From contig CP141143.1 in the NCBI GenBank assembly GCA_035235625.1, positions 34,023,178 through 34,087,177 on the forward strand: 64,000 nucleotides of DNA. The letters are read 5' to 3'. A model generated the notes under the pieces. That model searched no databases. It was not told the origin of the DNA and worked only from the letters and a program-made list of their open reading frames with translations. The position numbers were made by a program, and so were the translations under genes. The stretch's first letter is position 1. Every line of letters begins with the position of its first letter. This document shows, piece by piece, positions 22,898 through 35,471 of this stretch. The DNA is from Saururus chinensis. Lineage: Eukaryota > Streptophyta > Magnoliopsida > Piperales > Saururaceae.

Positions 22898-25800
22898 CGT
22901 AAAGTTAGAGTATTAAATCAAATTGCGGAGTCTTTGAAGGTTGCAGAAGAGAAGAAGAGAATCTATAGGAGAAGACCGGGTTTGGGAACGAATAGTTTTC
23001 CGGCTGGACTGCGTATATCAAAAGACCTTGTAGATTCATGTCCGGGATGCAAGGCAATTTTAGTGAAGTCTGGGTTCTACACAGTATATGATTGCGAACC
23101 CATCATCATCTCTAGGCCGTTGTTGGATGTACTCATTGGTGATTGTTGGGACGACTTACTGGAGGTCTTTCAACATAAAGGGCAAAAGACTACCCCTTAT
23201 AGTGGATGAAGTGGCTATGATCACAGGGTTGAGTGGAAAAGGGAACCCGTGTAAATTGGAAAGCAGCGAGGGGAAGGCTGCCCAAGGCAAGGGGGAATTC
23301 TACAAGAAGTTCTTCCAAGGGAAGCGGCCGGAGCAGACAGGATTGGAAGAATTGTTCAAAGAAGTGGCTGCGGAAACAAGGAATGTTTCAGACAAGGACT
23401 TAGCACGGTTGGCTATCGTGCACATGGGTGTCCTCATGTTATTCACGCAGAGCAATAGAGCCATATCCCCAACTCTATGTGATTACTTAGATGACAATGT
23501 CCGTCGTGGGGAGCTACAATTGGGCAGGCGCCATACATGATTTGCTGATGAGAGGCATATCGGCAACCCACTGGAACATCATGAGCAGACAGGACGAGCA
23601 TTCCGCCACAACCGGAATTCTCGTAAGGACTTCATTAGTGCTCTAGGTAACTCTCGTCTGTTTTATAATACGCTAATTCTAATATCATATTTATAATGAC
23701 ACAATACGTTTCACAAAGATGAATATCGCCTCATCGGTCACATGATACAACTCTCAATCGTGTTATCGGACATACAACATTTAACTGGCACGTAGACATA
23801 TCGTGTTCTCAAAAACATGACTATGTTATAGTGAAGTTACTAAACATTTTAGTCTAATGTTTATATTCTTTTGTATTGTCCACCGCCAGGTATGGTTTCA
23901 TGAGTATATGTCCATATGGGCTCCCAGAGGTCCTCCATGCAGCCCGAGGTGCAAGAGGTGGCTCGGATTTACCCAACTATTAAGCGACGTGGAGAAGGCT
24001 AGTAAACTTGACCCGGCCAACGAAAAGGGGAGGAAGAAGATTCTAGCTCATCGCCGGATGAGGAAGTGGTACGAGGATGTCTTCATGAGGCTGAAGCCAG
24101 ACTCACAAATTATTATGCGCATCACACCAATTGCCGAAGAGGCGCACTTGATGGATGTCCAAAGGGCGACCCCGAAAGCTAAGAAGGCGGTTACGCGGCC
24201 TTTCCGAACAATGAGACCTGGCCATGCCCCCCACGGCGAGATGTCAGGGCATGTACATTCCGGCCATGATATCATTAAATCATTCGTCATGCCAGTTGAT
24301 GTCATGACGGGAATATGTGAAGTTGTTTTGGAGAAGGCTATTCTATATGGTGATCGGGGATGGAACACGGATCAAGTTGTAGCTGCACTCCAGCATGTTA
24401 AGGACGATCTAGAGGTGGCAACTAGCCTCATAGAATAGATGCAACCCCCTAAGGAGCGAGATACAGAACAGCTGCCTGAACCCACTCAGCTGGTGGTCGC
24501 CCAAGCATCAACCCCTCCTCCGAGAACCAAAGGATCACCTTCGGTTCATTCAAAGGCAAGAACTTCAAAATCAAGAGAAGGGCACCAACCATCTGCCCCC
24601 GAAGATCAACCAGTACAAGTCCCTCAGCCGGTGGAAGAGGGATTCATTTTAAGTAAGTATGGCAGTTTAATGTATTGTGTTATGATAGAGGATATTTGTG
24701 TAGTTGAGTACACAATAAGAGATCATATCATTGAGTAAGAAAGACGATGGTTGGATTGTCGTGTCATCGATCACACGATCATTGATATAGTAGTTGTGAG
24801 AACCATCTCTGCGTGGTCATGTGAGCATGAGCACGATTAGGCTTTCTGTCGTGTTTCTACGAATACGATAAGATGATTATTGTGTTTGTAAATGATGACT
24901 TGTGTGGATATCGTGTGGTTACTAACACGATTACATACTTCTTAAATACAGAGAAATGACAACTGCAAGCTGCCACCAAATCGTAGAAGAAGATTGGTTC
25001 GAAGTTGAAAAGGACCGTAATAACTAGATTTTTGTCGAAGATAAATGCAAAATTCATGGAACAACCCCAGGATGTCGAAGAACAACCGTGGGAGTTAGAG
25101 GAACCGGACCTTCCCCGGGATGTCGACGAACAACCGAGGAACCAGACCTTCCACTTGAGGTCATGGCTCAAGTCTGCGATGTGCCAGAACAACCCAGTGA
25201 GGGACCCATAGACCAACTGGAGATTCCGGAACAACCCTTGAAGGGACCGGAAGCACCTTAGCAAGCAAATAAAGGAGCATCACCCAAACGAGTAAAAATC
25301 AGAGTGAAGCGGAAAGCTTCTCCAGGCCCTCCCATTGTACCTCATGCGCAACAAAAGTCGAGGTCCACCATAGTTGATCCATCAGCTCAAGGTCAAGAGC
25401 CGGTGAAGAAAGTTGCAGCTCAGGTAGTGAAGAAGCCGAAGCATTTCAGTAGCTACGTTGATGAGAAGCTAGCAAAGTCTAGATACAGTCACCAACCTCG
25501 AAAGCCTGGTGACAAACTACCTCTGGCTTCGGTCCCTAGCCCAAGCATTATCCATCAGGCACATCCAAAGTCTCCCACCCCAGAATCAGCAGCCCTAATC
25601 ACAGTTTCTAGTGAAGGCACTATATTAGATACTCCTCCAGTAGATGCAGACGTAATGGAGAGTATCCGCAATGTTGAAGATGTCGAAGAAGATACTGTGA
25701 CTAAGACAAACAAGGAGGAGACAAGTTTGCAGCCGAAGGACTATCTTGACACAGAGTTGGTGTTCCACCTGGAGGTTCAGGTCCTGGCAATTAAAGAAAT

Positions 25801-26803
25801 TATCACAGAATTTCTGTCCAACCTATATAAGTCGTGGCCCGTAGAGACACTCCTCTACACCAACTACCTATGTCCATTAAAGCAGAAGTGCATAACGAAT
25901 GAGGTAATATCTATTCATTGCTCATATGTTTTAAGCTCTATCGTGTTATCAATCAAACGACTGAATATCTTATGCATATTACAATGAATTATCATTTTAT
26001 CGATTACAAGACATAGAATCATATCGGTGGTTTTCATATACGCTAACTATCGACTTGTAATTGCTGAAGTAAAACTAGCATGTTAATTAATACATGACTT
26101 GTGAATAAGTCGTGCGATCGTAAACACGGTATAGACACTAATCGTGTAAAGTCATATGACGATCAGTAGCATATAGTGTCATTACTCACACGTATGGTAT
26201 TGTGTAGGTCATCGACGTCTTCTTCCAACTACTAGATGAACGCAATATGAGAAATCTAGGCATGTACCCCAACTATTTTTTTGGCAGGTTCGCTATTCAG
26301 CACTACTTTAATGTTGGCACTAGGGAAGGGCCGGCGGAGAAGGAGGGCAAACTCTCTAGCATATTGTTGAGAGGCCTGAATGTTAACACGGAGAGCAGTT
26401 TCATTCCTATTTACGTTAAGGGCCACTTTCTATTGCTTATTATCTGCTGCAGGGAGAAGCGATTTAGGCGGTACAATCCTCTAAAGGGTAAGGGTGATCA
26501 CAGTCACCACTTTACCGAGGTGGACAGTGTTAGGAAACATGTTGCTAATGGAATGAGAAGACACTTAAGATAAAGGGGGCTCAGACGTGGCCACTGACTA
26601 AGATCAACAAATGCCCATACCAAGAAACAAATGAAGATTGTGGTTTGTTTGTCATGTACTATGTAGCGAAACTCGCAGGGGGAGTCATTCAGCCAGATTT
26701 TAGACAGCTCGAGATAACAGGCTTGGTTAGGCCAATGATATGCACTGCTATACTTCGGGCCTTAATCAAAAAGGAATTTGATCTGGATATAGATGAATTA
26801 TAA
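22898..26803 (+). pseudogene. MULE-borne Ulp1-like (C48) protease gene, broken
   Basis: The N-terminal part (22898-23640) carries a region like that fused to transposon Ulp1 proteins, with LPLIVDEVAMITGL. It continues after an intron at 23881 as VWFHEYMSIWAP. A Pro/Glu/Gln-rich linker with EEQP/EEPDLP repeats follows (24440-25910). The C-terminal C48 peptidase part (about 26210-26803) shows the His block VKGHFLLLIICC and the Gln/Cys block YQETNEDCGLFVMYYV, and ends at TAA 26801. Such proteases cleave SUMO-like tags; transposon copies are of unknown role. Frame breaks lie near 23170, 23510 and 26560. The residue where the catalytic Asp of the usual YDSL-type strand is expected reads Asn (RRYNPLK). 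Introns include about 23647-23890 and 25902-26208. Confidence 0.8.
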
Positions 26804-29179
26804 AAAAGACCAATTATTTTGTAATTAATTACTTTGACCAATTATTTTGTGATTAATGACTATGACCAATTATTTTGTAATTAATTACTATATCAATTAT
26901 TTTGCACTTAGTTGTTGTACGAATTTCAAATGGTGTATAATCAATCAAAAGATTTGTATCAATATCATGTATTCAATATCGCGATACGGTAGTACACATA
27001 TATCTGATCGTATTATAGTTCTTACGATCGCCTATTAGGTCGTGTTATCGCATACATGCCTACTCGTATTAGGTCATGTTATCGTTTACTTCACATCTCA
27101 TATTATGACGTCTGTGACCAACATTGATAGCGTGTTTGTAAGCATACAATCGTGGCTTTGTAAACAAAATAGCATGCGACCTCCTGGGACAGACCATTCG
27201 AGACATTGCTATAGCGCCTGGTAGCGTACTTCCCCCACCAGATGAAGGCGAGCCCCTTATCTAATAGGGGGAAGATACACCATCAGGCACAAAAGCAAAA
27301 CAAATTGAGTTGGCATGCAATCTCCTTGCAGAATCACCAGTCGCCGCTATAGCATTCTCCTGAATGATCCGTCTCGCTAAGAACCAGTGAGTAAGTGTTC
27401 AGCAAACCCTAAATTGCCATCTATCGAATAGGGCGGGGATGTGACAAATCATTGGAGAAATTAATATATTGACGTCTAGTGAATCATGCCTACGACAATT
27501 TAGTATTTTACGACAATTACGGACTGCCAGGTAATTGAAGGTATTGATGCCTCGGGAATAATGCCTCTACAATTTGAAAATTTCGAACATGGAATTGTCG
27601 TGTGTTCGAGCACACTATATGACCAATATCGTGTAAGTAGTAACACATCCAACATATACATTATCCACTATGTACAACATGTCGTGTTTTTAGGAACACG
27701 TTAATTACATATTTCGTGTTGATTATAACACAATGCATATGCAAAAAAAGTTAGCTGAAGAACGGAGGTGGAAATGGTAAGCCTAATCGTGTAATTAGTA
27801 ACATGATCGCCTATTTGGTCGTGTTGTCATTTACACGATACACATATACACTACACCCTACGTACAACATGTCATGTTTTTAGGAACACATTAATTACTT
27901 ATTTCTTGTTAATCGACCTCCTTCGGCTTGTCGTTGGGATCAATATTGATAGCATGTTAGAAAGCAGAAAATCGTCATGTTACTACTCTCAATATATGGG
28001 AAAGACAACTTTCAATGGGAAGAAATATACAACTGTTATTAATTTAGTACATCCAAAAAATGAATCTTTACAGAACTTTAAAAATACAAAGATAATAACA
28101 ATCTGGCTCATCGCCAGTGATCAGTTGGCGTGAGATCTCCTTGTAGACTCTCGAACCCAAGCGACGGATCATTAGGGACATTGATATATTGTCGTCTAGT
28201 GAACCATGCCCACCTTTGGATATAGGCGAGGAACATATATGAAGGCGGACCGATTCGCCAGCCACCGCTAAAGCAATCTCCCGAATGACCCATCTCCGCA
28301 AAGAACTAGTGAGTGAGCATTCTGCAAAACCTAAATTATCGTCTATCGAATAGGGTATGGATGCAATGGATCATTGGAGAAATTGATATATCGCCATCTA
28401 GTAAATCATGCCCACTATCAGATATAGGTGGTGATCATATCTGATGGTGGGCCGATTCACCAGCCGCTGCTACAACAATATCCCGAATAATATGTCTCCG
28501 CGAAGAACATCATCGTGAGAAAGTCATTGCTAAATTGCGGTCTAGCGAACCTTGCCCACATCGGATATAGGTCACGACCGTATTTGATGACGAACAAATT
28601 CACCAGCTGCCATTAGCATAATCTTTGCGAAGAACCAGTGAGTGAGTGTTCTGCAAACCCTAACCCTAATATATATATAGGTAGGGTGAGACGGTTACGG
28701 ACAACCAGGTAATTGAAGGTATTGATGCATCAGGAATAGCACCTCTGCAATTTGAAAATTACAAACATGGAATTGTGGTGTGTTCGAACACATGATATGC
28801 CCAATATTGTGTAAGTGAATGACACTTTGGCATTGTGTAAGCAAAGGAAACTTTGACATCATGTAAGCAAAGGAAACTTTGACATCGTGTAAGCAAAGAA
28901 AACTTTGACATCATGTAAGCAAAGGACTCTTTAACATCGTGTAATCAAAGGACACTTTGACATAAGAATTAATAATTAATATATATTATCACGTAATTAG
29001 TAACATGTACAACATATACATTATCCCCTATGTACAACATGTGTTTTTAGGAACACATTAATTACATATTTCGTGTTGATTATAACACGATGTATATACA
29101 AAAAATTTCATCTGAAGAACGGAGGTGGAAAAGGTAAGCCTGATCGATGCTCTCCCTCCTTATGTCATTTGCGTACGCT
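26804..29179. repeat. MULE-1 gene-to-gene spacer of duplicated segments
   Basis: No gene. It holds several partly duplicated segments. A block with GAAGAACCAGTGAGTGAGTG recurs near 27380, 28300 and 28630, with a weaker copy near 28495. A block with CAGGTAATTGAAGGTATTGATG recurs near 27530 and 28708. A block with ACAACATGTCGTGTTTTTAGGAACAC recurs near 27674, 27865 and 29035. CGTGTT...AACACGA inverted words are frequent. Confidence 0.6.
28833..28965. repeat. 26-bp tandem repeat
   Basis: About five units of 26 bp with consensus TGTAAGCAAAGGAAACTTTG plus ACATCR. A degenerate unit lies just upstream. Confidence 0.75.
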
Positions 29180-32100
29180 ATTATTCAACCTCCTTCGGCT
29201 TGTCTTTGGTACATTTGCCACATTGGAGGGCCCTCCTTGTGCACTGGTACATCGTTTGTGGTTGTGACACAACTGACCGCATGTTCCACATTTTCATGGG
29301 GCTTTGAGAGGCAGTTGTGACTCTATCCGATTTTTTTCGTGGATGCCCCCGCTGCTTTTGAGGGACAGGTGGGTTGAATGTAGGCATAACTCTAGCCGGT
29401 GCCCACTGTGCCAATCTTTCGTTGGGTGTAAGGGCTCACGATAGGTCAGTTTATACATTACAGTAGAGTACCATCTTTCACAGTATTCAAACACATATAA
29501 GTGTCTGTTATCGATTGCTACGATTGCATGCTTACATGGTAGACCCAGATGTTGAAACTTTCCACATGTGCAGGTACGATCAACCAGGTTTACCACATCC
29601 TGCGAAGAAAAGATTGTGAGTAAGAGAGCACGATAAATGAATTTATCCTGTTCTTGAGTACATGACGTGTCTTATGATCATTACATAAAACCCATCGACT
29701 TACACATTGAAGGACAATAACGTGTGTAAACTAACACGCTATGTATCCCTAATGCATAAACGAGCACAAGCTATGTACGTCGCAGTATGAATGCAATGTA
29801 CCTGGTGATGTAGCGAATTAACCTGGAATTCATACAGTGACATGGGCAATACAATCACATTCGTTGCTTCTTCTCGCCTATTTTCGATGTGTTTTCGGGC
29901 AAATGGGGTTAACTCTTCCATCATATTCTGATTGTCCGTCCGACGTTTTTCAAATAATGTTGTTGTGTGCTCCCTTGTGTGCTCAATTAAATGCGTTATA
30001 GGCATCGATCTGGCTTTTTTGAACATTGCATTTGCACTTTTAGACCTATTGGAGCTGAGTGTCCCATATCTTTTCCCTGGAAATGATGCATTGGCCCAGT
30101 GATCCGAACCTATCTTATTTAGCCATGCATATGCTTCCGGATTATGTTCTTTAATGTTGTTCATTGTTTCATCGTACACATTCTGTCTGAATGTTTCGGC
30201 TGCAACATGGAGCTAATTCTTTAGGTAATTGTCTTGAATCTGTCTAGCATATTTGCTGCCATGTGACGAATGCAATACCCATGGTGTGTAGATGGGAAAA
30301 CTTCTTCACAGCATTTGTCAATCCCTTCTGTCTATTTGAAACGATTACATCCAACTCGGCTGGAGGATCAGAGAATAGATGATTTCTAAGCAACTCAAGA
30401 AACCAACACCAAGTTTTCTCGTACTCATTCTCAACCACTGCAAATGCAATGCACAACATATTATTGTTCTCATCCAATGCAGTTGCTATCAATAGTTGTC
30501 TAGGATACTTTCCTTTCAAGAAAGTTGCATCAACCGTTAGCAACGGCCTCAAGGTTGTTCTTATGGCTCTCGCAATGGGACCAAACATCCAGAATACTCT
30601 TTTGAAATCGTACTCACCCATAGGTTCGGGTATGTCACACGATCTCATTAGCACAACTACACTTCCTGGATTTATATATTCTATCTGCCTCCTATAAGAA
30701 GGAAGTAAGCGGTAGGATTCATCTGGGTTACCATCTATTAAATCAATCAAAGCTTTACCTGCACGACCAAATACAATTTACTGGCTTACATCGTGTTCCG
30801 GAACGCATGACATTTTATGTTTTCATGTGATCTGAATCCATGCACGATGCCTAATCATGTTTATGGTAACACGATATGGACATATGTCGTGTGGGTCATA
30901 ACACGATATTGACATACGTCATGTGGAAACACGATATCGACTATAGTTTATGCGTGTAAATGATAACACGCTAGACTAATGTATCGTGACACTAAATCAA
31001 CACTTAGTTTCTTCTCATGCATTACCTACGCGCCAGCATTTCTTGTAGTTCGCAGTTATGCCCCAGTGCTTCGAAATATAACTTGCTATGCTCTTAGGTG
31101 TAATGTCCACAGAGTCTTTAAAAAGGCCATAACATTTTCTCGCTATCCAAAGGTGCAATGCTAGGGGATGGTCAGCTGACTTCCTTTGGGTTCCACATGA
31201 ATGAGTTGGCACTAACCTCGTGACAATCACATGATCTCCTATATTTGAAGCCCTTATGTACCAGTTATAAGTTTCATTGGAGCACTTTGCGGCATACGTA
31301 TTCCAGTTTTCATCCACAACACGATATGTAAAATTTGCCTTTATTGCTAAGTCGATCAAGACCCTCTTGAAATGCAATAGACTTAGAAAATGTGCACCCA
31401 ATTCGAGGAGCTTCTGGTAATCCTTAGCTTGCAAGCTACCAGTTATTAGCTAGCCGTCATCAATATTCGGTTCCAACATGTTTAAATCATCGACGGTATC
31501 CCAATTTGCCTCTATCTCAACGTTGACGTTACTAGGAACCTCACTGTTTCTAAATTCTTCGTGGTCGGACATACTTTCCATGTCAACTATATCATTATCA
31601 TACCACAGATCCTCAGCCCACATATTTTCAACTTCTTCGCCTTGTCCACTGTTGTAATTACAAGGGTTGTATGGAGGTTCGTAGTTATCAAATGAAGTCC
31701 TTGGCCCACCCATCAATGGCGCCAATTCCTTTGATCTATTCTGATTGACTTCTATTTCAGGTTCTGTACTCGCTAGATTGGTGAAAGATGATTGACATGG
31801 ATTTGTTGAGGGCAAGTTTCTCAGTTCTCCCAATCTACATTGCACATTATCATATTAAAAAAATACAAAATCAGTTGACATCGTGTATTCTGTTAACACG
31901 CAAACATTTCAAGACATGTTATCGAAACCACGACATGGATGCATGTTGTGATATTATATCTATGATGCAACATATAATTGCTCTATCGCATGTGTTGTCA
32001 CGACCTGAGATTTTATAGAATATATAAAGAGTTAAAAAGTAAAATCAGAGCTTGCTCGGGTCGCAACCATAAACGTAACACCATAAACGTAACAAGAAAT

Positions 32101-33517
32101 ATTTTATTCCCCAGGAAATATACTGTCTGTGTACAAACACATAGGCAAAGAAATAAACAAGTCTTCTCAAGCCAAAAATATGAACATATACTTAGAAAAT
32201 TATTGGTGTAATTGTAGACTCTGTGGTCACCAGTTGAAGCTCCCAAAAAGTATCTTTATTGCTTTCTTCTACACCCGTCTATTCCACACCGGGTCCTGCA
32301 AGGTCTGGGGGGTGGTGAGTATTTTAAACTACTCAGTAGGGGTACTTATCCTATTAGACATAAATATAACACTTGGTAGTTTGTAAATAACAAGGTAAAT
32401 AGACAATACTTTTTGAAAAAGTTGTAAGGGTGTGCCTCTCACCCAAAAACTTCCCTAGGGCTTCTTCCTACATATCGAAGATGCTCCTAGGGTTTGTATT
32501 ACTATTAAAGAATTTGCTGCGGGTACAAAACAGCGACCTCTTACTCCTCTACTGATTTTTCGTAAAACACACCGTGCTTGTAGAGGGAAGAGCTACCTGT
32601 GCTCATGGGGCGTTGGGATCTAGAGAGTAGAGAGTTTTCCCATGATACTCTCTACCCTAACGCACATAGCCTTGATAGTTGCCCTTCGTTAGGGGCGAAT
32701 CAGGGATCTTGCCCTTCGTTAGGGGCTCACCAGGCTAATGTGCGTACTGTGTATCTGATTCCAAACCGGATTTCCCTGTGTATTCTCAATTATAGAACTC
32801 TATCGGTACGTCTACTAATTTGAGTTCCAAACAATTAAATTTCTTACATGCCCGCCTCAAACGGGAATTTCCTTCTCTTTTTCTTCTTCTACGAAGATCA
32901 ACCTTTCAAAATCCTAGCCTCGCCTTTACAAGTCATGGTCGTGTTACTGACAATGATTTATAAAGGTAGGGTTAGTCGCTCGTTCCAACAAGACAGTTAC
33001 CCCTTCTCTATCTCATCTCAGCAACTCAGTGGTCATGATTGTACGCATTTTCTAAAATTATTTTAATAGAGCAGCAATTCCATAAAAACCATATTTCAAT
33101 CTTACCATACTTTAAAATAATGGCGAAGCTAGATTTTCACATATAACATAAAGCATAATTCAAAAGATAAACATTTAATAAATCAAGTATACGAGGCAAT
33201 TCTAAAACATACACGAAAATTAGCTAGAATTATTCATATAAACTTTCAAAGACAACCAATGTAAGTATTTATGTCGTAAAAGAGGATAAAAGCCCTTACC
33301 TCGAATTTCATGCAAGAAAATAAATGATACTCCGAGTAGGCCAAAATTAAATAGCAGATTTTAGGGCTATAGAGATCTCAAAATAGAAAAATAACTCCGC
33401 CATAATGTCCAGCACGCTCGATTTTGGTAGAAACGCCTCTTAAATCACTTAAATCGGACTTAAAACGAGGAATAAATGAATGAAAGAAGTTTGGAATGAA
33501 CTGAATCAGAACTGATT

Positions 33518-33527
33518 GCTTTATATA
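33518..33527 (-). promoter_or_regulatory. TATA box of LTR family C
   Basis: Minus-strand CCTATATAAAGC directly downstream of the repeated-word block. Confidence 0.5.
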
Positions 33528-33537
33528 GGAAAACGGA

Positions 33538-33645
33538 AGTGACGTGCGTCTGACGCGTGTCACGTGTCTGACGCATTACTGGCACGCATCTGACACATGT
33601 CAGTGACTCGTCTGATGTGCGTCAGATTCTGACGCATTAAAAATA
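33538..33645 (-). repeat. U3 repeated-word block, family C
   Basis: About 108 bp built from TCTGACGC, TGCGTCAGA, GTGTCACGTG and GACACATGTCAG-type words in both orientations. It occupies the same position as the different word blocks of families A and B. Confidence 0.6.
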
Positions 33646-33702
33646 AAATATATTTTTATTTTTAACAAAGTTTACAAATATCGTAACTTCTTACCCTGAT
33701 AT

Positions 33703-33741
33703 CAGAATTACGCGTTCTTTGTACCGATGGACTCGTATTGA
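33703..33741 (-). promoter_or_regulatory. conserved LTR block (family C copy)
   Basis: Minus strand TCAATACGAGTCCATCGG then an AGAACGCG stretch. Its near-identity with 9437-9474 contrasts with the divergence of the neighbouring word block. Confidence 0.5.
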
Positions 33742-34773
33742 CGAGCCCTTCAAAACTAGACCAAAGTTGGATAGGTTATCTCATATTTTTAAATTAGGTC
33801 CTGTCCATACAACATGTTTCCCGAGGTCATAACCTTTCGTCCCGACTTCCGTTTCGTGTGTTCTTAGGTTCGTTATGCTCGTCTCACCGAGCTCTATTTA
33901 ATATACTTTATAAAAAATTATAAAAAAAATATTTAAAAACTTACGAATATTACATGTGTATATCGTGTAATTACTAATACGATATATTACAGGTCGTGTT
34001 TATAACTTCGCACGATATGATTTACCCTTAACACGATAAGTTCAATATCGTGGTCTCGAGTACACGAAATATACCAATTGTGTATAATCTAAAGATTCAA
34101 TATTGTTGTTACCTGATACTTTCAAAGGTGAACTGAGTTTCATTGAATTTGGTATGAAATCCGACATTAGTGCTGGGATGAGCCATTACGACGGGTGATT
34201 CAGTTCTATTGACTGTCTGGTTCCTTTAAATGGAAGGTGATGGTGATTTATCACCGTTGTTGGGCTATTTCATCTCTGTATACAACGATAACACCTCCTT
34301 ATTCACCTTCTTATGAATGGAGAACACTGATTGAAGGTCCTCATCATCTTGTAATTCATATATGATGGATGATTGGGAAGATGGAATTAAAACAAGCATT
34401 ACCAATGACGGAAAGTCGTGCTTTGACTTGCCCCAGCAACTCACCGAAGCTCACCGAAGAATGAATGTTCATCAACCGTGCCATTCCACCGATATACATG
34501 TCATCATTGCCTAACTCTCCATTATAATGGATGCAAATACTGATCCTATCCATGTTCGGTGTGAAAGACTGATTCATTTCTGCGAAATGTAGCTTTTGGA
34601 GCACTCACACAACGTCAGCAGTCTCAAAAAATACTTTTTCCTTATTCATCGACTCACGCCGGTGAGTCACCACCGATCAGCACCCGCTGGCGAGTTCCGT
34701 TCACCGCCGATGACTCCTAGCCCACCGGAATGGCGCATCACTATTCCGTTGTGCATTTATTACTTTCTACATT

Positions 34774-35349
34774 AAGGGGCTGTTTGGGTACTAAATCCTA
34801 AGAAGATTCAGTCGATTCAGTGTCGATTTAGCACTGAATTTTTAGAATCATGTTTGTGTACAAAAGCTGTGTTGAATTAAAAATTCAGTACTGAAGTTAG
34901 ATTCAGGTCGTTTCAAGCCTGAATCGGCCTGAATCACTGATTCACCTCACGAGGTGATTCAGTCGATTTAGTCTCCTAATCACCGTTTTAAAAATTATAG
35001 ATTCTATATTTTTCAATGGTTATTATTCATATCGATTTGAGCCTCGATAAACATGCCATATAGGTAGGGCCCACTTTAAAAATTCAAAATTACATGCCCT
35101 TGTGGGATCTTGTTTGATAGAGCTTGAATTTAGAAGCGTAATGGTATGAAGAACGTGCATATCCGAGTTCGAAAGAGAGAGAGAGTTATATTAGTTTAAA
35201 GTTTTAAAATTGGGTTTGACGCAACATCTGAATTTATTCTAACAAATTCTCTTACCAAACGTAATTTAGTTTCAGCAGTGAATTTTTTGAATTAATTCAC
35301 TACTGAATTAATTCGCTACTGAATTAATTCAATACCCAAACGACCCCTA
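34774..35349. mobile_element. hAT-like MITE inside MULE-1
   Basis: The ends AAGGGGCTGTTTGGGTA and TACCCAAACGACCCCTA are imperfect inverted repeats of the GGGGCTGTTTGG type known from plant hAT MITEs. The interior repeats GATTCAGTCGATT and CTGAATTAATTC words. I could not confirm an 8-bp TSD. The length is about 575 bp, with no coding. Confidence 0.6.
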
Positions 35350-35396
35350 AAACCTGTTATAGTGGAAACCTAAGGGCATTTTGATCCACAAATAGG

Positions 35397-35471
35397 TCAT
35401 ATGACATTTCCGTTTAAAATCCAGGGAATATGAAATATTTCATTCTTTGGCCAGACAATATGAAAAAACTC
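35397..35471 (-). repeat. MULE-1 right terminal inverted repeat
   Basis: Inverted partner of 22047-22123. It is followed by the 9-mer GTAAATGAA. Confidence 0.85.

Larger units (their letters stand above)
31996..33954 (-). mobile_element. solo LTR, family C, inside the MULE-1 transposase intron
   Basis: Plus-strand start TGTCACGACCTGAG, end ...ATATTACA. Identical 5-bp flanks TGTGT lie at 31991-31995 and 33955-33959. Length 1959 bp. It contains the conserved block (33703-33741), a word block (33538-33645) and a TATA box in the same order as families A and B, and is related to them. Two GCCCTTCGTTAGGGGC hairpins lie at about 32680-32730. The open frames inside are not gene-like. Confidence 0.88.
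29180..34604 (-). pseudogene. MULE-1 MURA-type transposase, broken
   Basis: Exon 1 (34604 to about 34113) encodes a PB1-like start with SICIHYNGELG and YIGG. Its intron carries the solo LTR at 31996-33954. Then come an acidic stretch (31845-31450), the MuDR DNA-binding-like region (31434-31015, ending KHWGITANYKKCWR), the transposase core (30750-30244, TVDATFLKGKYPRQ) and its continuation (30179-29739, SDHWANASFPGKRYG). A SWIM zinc finger follows (29596-29294, CTCGKFQHLGLPCKHAI), then a basic tail (to 29180). Breaks include a stop near 31450 and frame changes near 34380, 30290 and 29415. The second core acid, normally SDRQKGL, reads SNRQKGL, and the later N-x-x-E block reads NRSKSAN. The protein would therefore be inactive even if the frame were intact. 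Confidence 0.85.
22047..35471. mobile_element. MULE-1: Mutator-like element with Ulp1 and transposase genes
   Basis: Inverted ends of about 75 bp match closely: left 22047-22123 begins AAGTTTTTTCCATATTG; right, read inward on the minus strand from 35471, begins GAGTTTTTTCATATTG. Both continue GCCAAAGAAT...GGATTTTAAACGGAAATG. Flanking 9-mers are TTAAATGAA (22038-22046) and GTAAATGAA (35472-35480), 8 of 9 identical, and 9 bp is the Mutator TSD length. Inside are a plus-strand Ulp1-like gene and a minus-strand MURA-type transposase gene, tail to tail, as in Ulp1-bearing MULEs such as Kaonashi. Both genes are broken. It was later hit by a solo LTR (31996-33954) and probably a MITE (34774-35349), so its length without the LTR is about 11.5 kb. 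Confidence 0.88.

Noticed and set aside
28655-28672. AAACCCTAACCCTAA, plant telomere-like
   Set aside because: It is only about two units long, as expected by chance or as a common promoter telo-box. It is not an interstitial telomere.
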